Positions 62,001-64,000 of a stretch of 64,000 bases of DNA are shown one piece after another. The stretch is from Bacillus atrophaeus (GTDB taxonomy: Bacteria; Bacillota; Bacilli; Bacillales; Bacillaceae). The stretch is from positions 806,001 to 870,000 of the forward strand of contig NZ_LSBB01000020.1 in NCBI RefSeq assembly GCF_001584335.1, read 5' to 3'. A model generated the notes under the pieces. It was not told where the DNA came from. It did not search any database and worked only from the letters and a program-made list of their open reading frames with translations. Every line of letters starts with the position of its first letter. Position 1 is the stretch's first letter. A program made the position numbers and the translations under genes.

Positions 62001-64000
62001 GGAAAATATACTGTAAATCACTAGGAATGTTAGATGATATCGAGCATTTTGACCCGTTATTTTTTAATATACCGCCGTCAGAAGCTGAACTGATGGATCC
62101 GCAGCATCGAATATTTTTACAGGAAGGCTATAAAGCATTTGAGGATGCCGGATATAACGCCCAAACATTAAATGATAAAAAGTGCGGAGTCTATCTGGGT
62201 ATCATGAGCAATGAATACGGGATGATGCTGAATCAGCATCAGGCCAGAGCAAGCGCCACGGGGAACAGTTTTGCTATAGCGGCAGCACGTATTCCGTATT
62301 ATCTTAATTTAAAAGGCCCTGCCATTCCTATCGATACGGCTTGTTCTTCCTCATTAGTCGGGACCCATTTGGCCCGCCAAGCTCTATTAAATAAAGAAAT
62401 TGATATGGCGTTGGTTGGCGGCGTGAGCTTATACCTCACTCCGGAATCATACATCAGCATGTGTGAAGCCGGGATGTTATCGCCGGATGGACAATGCAAA
62501 GCGTTTGATAATAGCGCAAATGGTTTCGTACCCGGCGAAGGTGCAGGAGCGTTAGTCCTAAAGCGACTCAAAGACGCAGAAGCAGCTAATGATCATATAT
62601 ATGGAGTCATTATCGGTTCAGGAATTAATCAGGACGGAAAAACGAATGGAATTACAGCGCCGAGTGCAAAAAGCCAAATGGACTTAGAACGTGACATATA
62701 TGAAAAATATGATATACACCCTGAGAGCATCAGTTATGTAGAAATGCACGGCACGGGAACAAAACAAGGGGATCCGATTGAATTAGAAGCCCTATCGACC
62801 GTATTTAAAGAGAAAACAGACCGAAAGAAATATTGTGCGATCGGTTCAGTGAAAAGCAACATCGGTCATACATCGGCGGCGGCAGGGGTAGCTAGCGTCC
62901 AAAAAGTGTTAATGTGCATGAAACACGAAACACTGGTGCCTACTTTACATTTCACAACGCCTAATGAGCATTTTCAATTTGAAGATTCGCCTTTATATGT
63001 AAATACCGAGCTTAAGCACTGGGAAACGAGTAAAGGACAGCCGCGGCGAGCCTGTGTGAGTTCCTTTGGATACAGCGGGACGAACGCCCACCTTGTGATT
63101 GAAGAATATCAGCCTAAAAGGCACAATGACAGGCCATCAGACCAGGATAGCCAAAAGTTATTTGTGTTATCTGCGAAAAAGACAGAGCAATTAAAAGGTT
63201 ATGCCCGATTGATGAAAGACTTTGCGGAATCCCATGAAGATATAAATCTGGCTGATATGGCATACACCCTTCAGGTTGGCCGGGAGCCGATGGATTATCG
63301 GATGGCGTTTTTGGCAGATTCAAGAGAATCGCTTGTCAAAACATTAGAGGATTATATCGCCGATGTTCAGCATGCTGGGATTTATTCTGCTCATGTGAAA
63401 ACGAAAAAAAGTGACATTAAAGCTTTTGAAACAGATGGTGATGCCAAAACATTGCTGCAAACATGGATAGAGAAGAGAAAGATTAAAGAAATAGCAGATT
63501 TATGGGTGAAAGGGCTTCGTGTAGATTGGAACGAGCTTTATGAAGATCAAAAACCTTATCGAATCAGTCTCCCCGCTTATCCATTTGCAAAAGAGTATTA
63601 TTGGCTGCCCAAAGAAACAGCTGCAGCAAGCAGCAGTTCTGCAAGTCCTGAAACTGGGGGACGGCATTGCTTTTTACAAAAACAATGGGAGCTTTGCCCG
63701 ATTGCTGCGAAGGAAAAAGGTAACCGGACGGTGGCCATATTGGCCAGTCCGAAGACAATGACGTTGGCTGAAGAGCTTTCTAAGTATTTCTCAAAATATC
63801 ATATTTTTGATATTGAAGGACACACCGATTTCTCAGATGCGGACTGGGAGAGTTTCGATGGCGCAGTGGATTTGGCCGGGTGTGAAATGAGCGATAACCA
63901 ATCCATGAAATGGATCAGCCCGCTGCAAAAGCTGATTGAGCATGGACGTAAACACAAACAAGGTTTAACCGTCATGTGTGTGACAAAAGGGCTGGAATCG
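53063..64000 (+). CDS. baeL: BaeL, trans-AT polyketide synthase (3' end outside window)
   Basis: The frame is open for 3646 codons to the last base. GTG 53063 starts one base after the baeJ stop, with GGAGGT 5 bases upstream. Domains: DH (H20xxxG24xxxxP29, D193), completing the BaeJ split module; ACP (S353 in GLSSSG); KS1 (C616, H751); DH (H1089xxxG1093xxxxP1098, D1260); KR (TGGAGGLG from 1540); ACP (S1846); KS2 (C2121, H2256); two ACPs for beta-branching (S2676 and S2824, each followed six residues later by Trp in DSITGLEW); KS3 (C3094, H3229). From about 3534 a region resembles the structural half of the BaeJ KR2. No AT or ER is present. The Trp-marked tandem ACPs are the expected substrates of AcpK-PksF-PksG-PksH-PksI encoded upstream. 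Confidence 0.95.
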   Translation, partial: MKTITKQITLSLKNPFIRHHVVYGQEVLPGLAYIDMIYQIFRERDYSFTDLQLRNLSIYQPLAAGQDTVIMLNLECKEKKEGLWQITIKGYEKRNGKTNSEEKLYIKAEMHIGAMPAFEETLDLINIKECAKVIVPLHDVYEQCRRQELVHSGYMKAEGQIYEGEDGVLIDLSLGSQAMLHAEGFMFHPTLIDGSGVGSNHMLSSLLKGEQRLYLPLFYESFSASELLQTQCMTRIKRSSIRREKELIYLTMEFFNASGEKVAELKNFTSKLVREAELINGERKTMQPNQETKADIPAESVTAGMEEVSASVDHAGPYGEAEQFVSRLIGDKINIPIEQIEKQVGYYQMGLSSSGLLDVVETISDKIGESLSPTLLFEYTTIAELSAFLAKEHAEHFAASHSSHQIDRKASVTGQGASEKREENVSSASSHAPALMPAVEGDIAIIGMAGRYPKANNIHEFWNNLKEGKDCISEIPESRWDWRRFEGLTSPSGKKISKWGGFIEDPDCFDPQFFRITPREAETMDPQERLFLETCWETIEDAGYTPKTLAKPRGRNNRQHVGVFAGVMHKDYTLVGAEAASKENVFPLSLNYAQIANRVSYFCNFHGPSMAVDTVCSSSLTAVHLALESIRHGECEVALAGGVNLSLHPNKYMTYGVWDMFSSDGYCRTFGKDGDGYVPAEGIGAVLLKPLRQAVEDGDRIYAVIKGSAVNHVGTVSGISVPSPVSQADLIETCLDKTGIDPRTVSYVEAHGTGTSLGDPIEVQGLVKAFRQYTQDQQFCSIGSVKSNIGHAESAAGISGLSKVALQLHHQTLVPSLHSEELNPYVDFRKSPFYVQHETETWKQPVIKENGEEISCPRRAGISSFGATGSNAHIILEEYIPEIAEQHISSPEDKPVIIPLSARNKERLHDYAERLLDFLHDGIHISDLAYTLQVGREPMEERVAFVASGIPELIGQLEAFCQGKESIRNCWNGRVNRGNGDHSDSPAMVHKWLEEGSFEIIAKRWADGVTVDWKLLYGENKPKRISLPTYPFEKVRYWVPEAEIGTDMAATNSIEDHVIHPLLHQNVSDMSGVRFRSEFTGSEFFLKDHVIKGQRILPGAAFLEMVRAAVEQAVREQSQASIRLQNIVWIRPFAVTDLQSDIHIRLYPEDNGEIAYELYKEPDSLEKEPIIYGQGSAVLYQADEPPVLDIQQLKNNCSQRILSPDECYEAYKNMGIEYGAGHRAIDKIYAGENEVLAKLSMPSAVSFTQDRYILHPSMLDSAFQASIGLKLGNRDSSPTESKAMLPFALQDIQIFRGCASAMWVHVRYSQGSTAQDRVQKLDIDLCNEEGLVCVRMKGYSSRVLENETDGADAAPAIGTLLFEHVWEEKAISEKDRSIEYKEHKVIVCDIEEKLTERIQAQLDCVILHSNRQAIHERFETYAVQAFEEIQQTLNAKSGGKMLIQIAVPAQSNPQLLSGLTGLLKTAQLENPKLTGQLIEIDSGMNADDMAGTIKENRLCPSDKHIRYWNEKRYVGEWRETDAEQLGVKVPWRDQGVYLITGGAGGLGLIFANEIAHQTKEAVLILTGRSPLDDRKMSQLQELQHSGARMVYKQADITEKEAVHALTEEIQKEYGSLNGIIHSAGIIRDNFIIKKKKEEIQEVLAPKVTGLVNLDEATKDIPLDFFILFSSGAGTVGSAGQADYAMANAFMNTFSEYRNSQAALHNRYGKTLSISWPLWKDGGMHVDAETERMLTRDTGMIAMETESGIQALYRGWASGKAQLMVAQGVVKKIHSFLQQTANNSAQNTSGSSGKPYAENENSVLKVQEELLREKGENYFKKVLSAVIKLPVNRIDAAAPMEDYGIDSIMIMHLTGQLEKVFGSLSKTLFFEYQNITSLTEYFIESHKETMLDILGIETEEAPPSEKVDISDSEAKHVKPVTYGRKKPGFAPLRMKVQEQPSKNDSEDIAIIGISGRYPQADNIHEFWKNLKEGHDCITEVPEDRWDHSLYYDEDKDKAGKTYSKWGGFINDVDKFDPQFFHISPREAKMMDPQERLFLQCVYETMEDAGYTREHLGREKDAELGGNVGVYVGAMYEEYQLYGAQEQVRGRPLALTGNPSSIANRVSYFFNFHGPSIALDTMCSSSLTAIHLACQSLQRGECEAAFAGGVNVSIHPNKYLMLGQNKFMSSKGRCESFGQGGDGYVPGEGVGAALLKPLSKAVKDGDHIYGIIKGTAINHGGKTNGYSVPNPNAQAAVIKKALTEAKVDPRAISYIEAHGTGTSLGDPIEITGLAKVFREQTKDKQFCAIGSAKSNIGHCESAAGIAGLTKVLLQMKHRQLAPSLHSKVLNPNIDFLNSPFKVQQELEEWEQPVIQVNGQQIEYPRIAGISSFGAGGVNAHVLIEEYIPKSEPTMSAPSANQQPAIIVLSAKNEERLQKRAESLLGAIRDKRYSEKDLIRMAYTLQVGREAMDERLALVAENMQGLEEKLNEFIAGKENTEHLYRGQVKRNKETMAVFAADEDMAKTIEAWIRKGKYTKFLDLWVKGLNIDWNMLYQDDKPQRISLPSYPFARDRYWIEENERQTVEKNSVRPVEPIKPIKPVETVKPVVTVQPVSQEPSISRRVSSKPANISLQPLAVQAITPSNGTEDLQNVASEPHRSLSAEVLCDELTASLAEVLYMDQHEVDPDETFIDIGMDSITGLEWIKAINKQYGTSLVVTKVYDYPTIRDFAAFLKSELSKQAEGEKTAGVFAVKAPDTHMPINRTETVSAKPVNISLQPLSNQQPAHNEPIEDIQYAAAEISATSQYPETVETLHEELKESIADVLYMDQHEVDIDDTFIDIGMDSITGLEWVKAVNKQYNTSLTVTKVYDYPTIRDFAGFLKTELVKRGKGKKEVKPKNLNSPSEVSVKPIASLEAKPADVPIQPVQLKPVKEPEKKTARFEQDYPADAIAIVGMSGRYPGASDVSTYWDNLVHARNSIKDIPKSRWDVNQYYDPALNQKGKIYCKSLGMLDDIEHFDPLFFNIPPSEAELMDPQHRIFLQEGYKAFEDAGYNAQTLNDKKCGVYLGIMSNEYGMMLNQHQARASATGNSFAIAAARIPYYLNLKGPAIPIDTACSSSLVGTHLARQALLNKEIDMALVGGVSLYLTPESYISMCEAGMLSPDGQCKAFDNSANGFVPGEGAGALVLKRLKDAEAANDHIYGVIIGSGINQDGKTNGITAPSAKSQMDLERDIYEKYDIHPESISYVEMHGTGTKQGDPIELEALSTVFKEKTDRKKYCAIGSVKSNIGHTSAAAGVASVQKVLMCMKHETLVPTLHFTTPNEHFQFEDSPLYVNTELKHWETSKGQPRRACVSSFGYSGTNAHLVIEEYQPKRHNDRPSDQDSQKLFVLSAKKTEQLKGYARLMKDFAESHEDINLADMAYTLQVGREPMDYRMAFLADSRESLVKTLEDYIADVQHAGIYSAHVKTKKSDIKAFETDGDAKTLLQTWIEKRKIKEIADLWVKGLRVDWNELYEDQKPYRISLPAYPFAKEYYWLPKETAAASSSSASPETGGRHCFLQKQWELCPIAAKEKGNRTVAILASPKTMTLAEELSKYFSKYHIFDIEGHTDFSDADWESFDGAVDLAGCEMSDNQSMKWISPLQKLIEHGRKHKQGLTVMCVTKGLES
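60875..61644 (+). repeat. Duplicated linker-ACPbeta unit in baeL
   Basis: Two consecutive units each begin with a KPxNISLQPL linker (Lys codons at 60875 and 61307) and end with a Trp-marked ACP (Ser codons at 61088 and 61532). VLYMDQHEVD and FIDIGMDSITGLEW are shared. The linker is duplicated as well as the domain, so the unit was copied as a whole (offset 144-148 codons). Confidence 0.8.

Overview
The window is chromosomal DNA from a Bacillus of the B. subtilis group. The gene order ymfH-ymfI-ymfJ-ymfK-rodZ-pgsA-cinA-recA-pbpX-rny-ymdB-spoVS-tdh-kbl-miaB-ricA-cotE-mutS-mutL matches the B. subtilis chromosome. Two points lean towards the B. amyloliquefaciens/velezensis branch: an inducible chloramphenicol acetyltransferase gene between kbl and miaB, and a pks/bae (bacillaene) locus after mutL. 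The species is an inference from remembered gene order and protein sequence; no database was consulted.

Positions 1-22.9 kb are core genome. First come the 3' part of the M16 protease gene ymfH, an SDR (ymfI), ymfJ, ymfK, the cell-shape protein RodZ, PgsA and CinA, then recA with its own LexA box and promoter. pbpX, RNase Y (rny), ymdB and a SigH-type promoter driving spoVS follow. Next are the threonine-to-glycine pair tdh-kbl, cat with a translational attenuator, miaB-ricA, the spore-coat organiser cotE, and the mismatch-repair pair mutS-mutL. Most units end in clear hairpin-plus-T-run terminators.

Positions 22.9-25.9 kb form a small accessory island between mutL and ymcC. It holds one intact gene for a type-3 (dinuclear) copper protein whose layout, a beta-rich N-terminal part followed by a tyrosinase-like domain, recalls PvdP of pyoverdine biosynthesis. 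It also holds an unrecognised 98-residue protein and several decayed coding fragments.

Positions 26.0-27.4 kb carry ymcC and the divergent TetR-family regulator pksA. From 27.6 kb to the window end lies the first half of a trans-AT polyketide/non-ribosomal peptide cluster of the bacillaene type. It begins with a metallo-hydrolase (baeB), three discrete acyltransferases (baeC, baeD and the AT-ER fusion baeE) and the beta-branching cassette: acpK, a Ser-for-Cys ketosynthase (pksF), an HMG-CoA synthase (pksG) and two enoyl-CoA hydratase-like enzymes (pksH, pksI). Two giant synthases follow. BaeJ (5060 residues) reads AL-ACP-C-A-PCP-KS-DH-KR-ACP-ACP-KS-KR-ACP-KS0. BaeL (3646 residues visible, open at the window end) reads DH-ACP-KS-DH-KR-ACP-KS-ACPbeta-ACPbeta-KS-(start of a KR). 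Free ATs load malonyl units on the AT-less modules. The A domain carries a glycine-type specificity code. The cassette acts on the tandem Trp-marked ACPs of BaeL to install a methyl beta-branch. The last module of BaeJ is split, with a condensation-incompetent KS at the end of BaeJ and its dehydratase and ACP at the start of BaeL.
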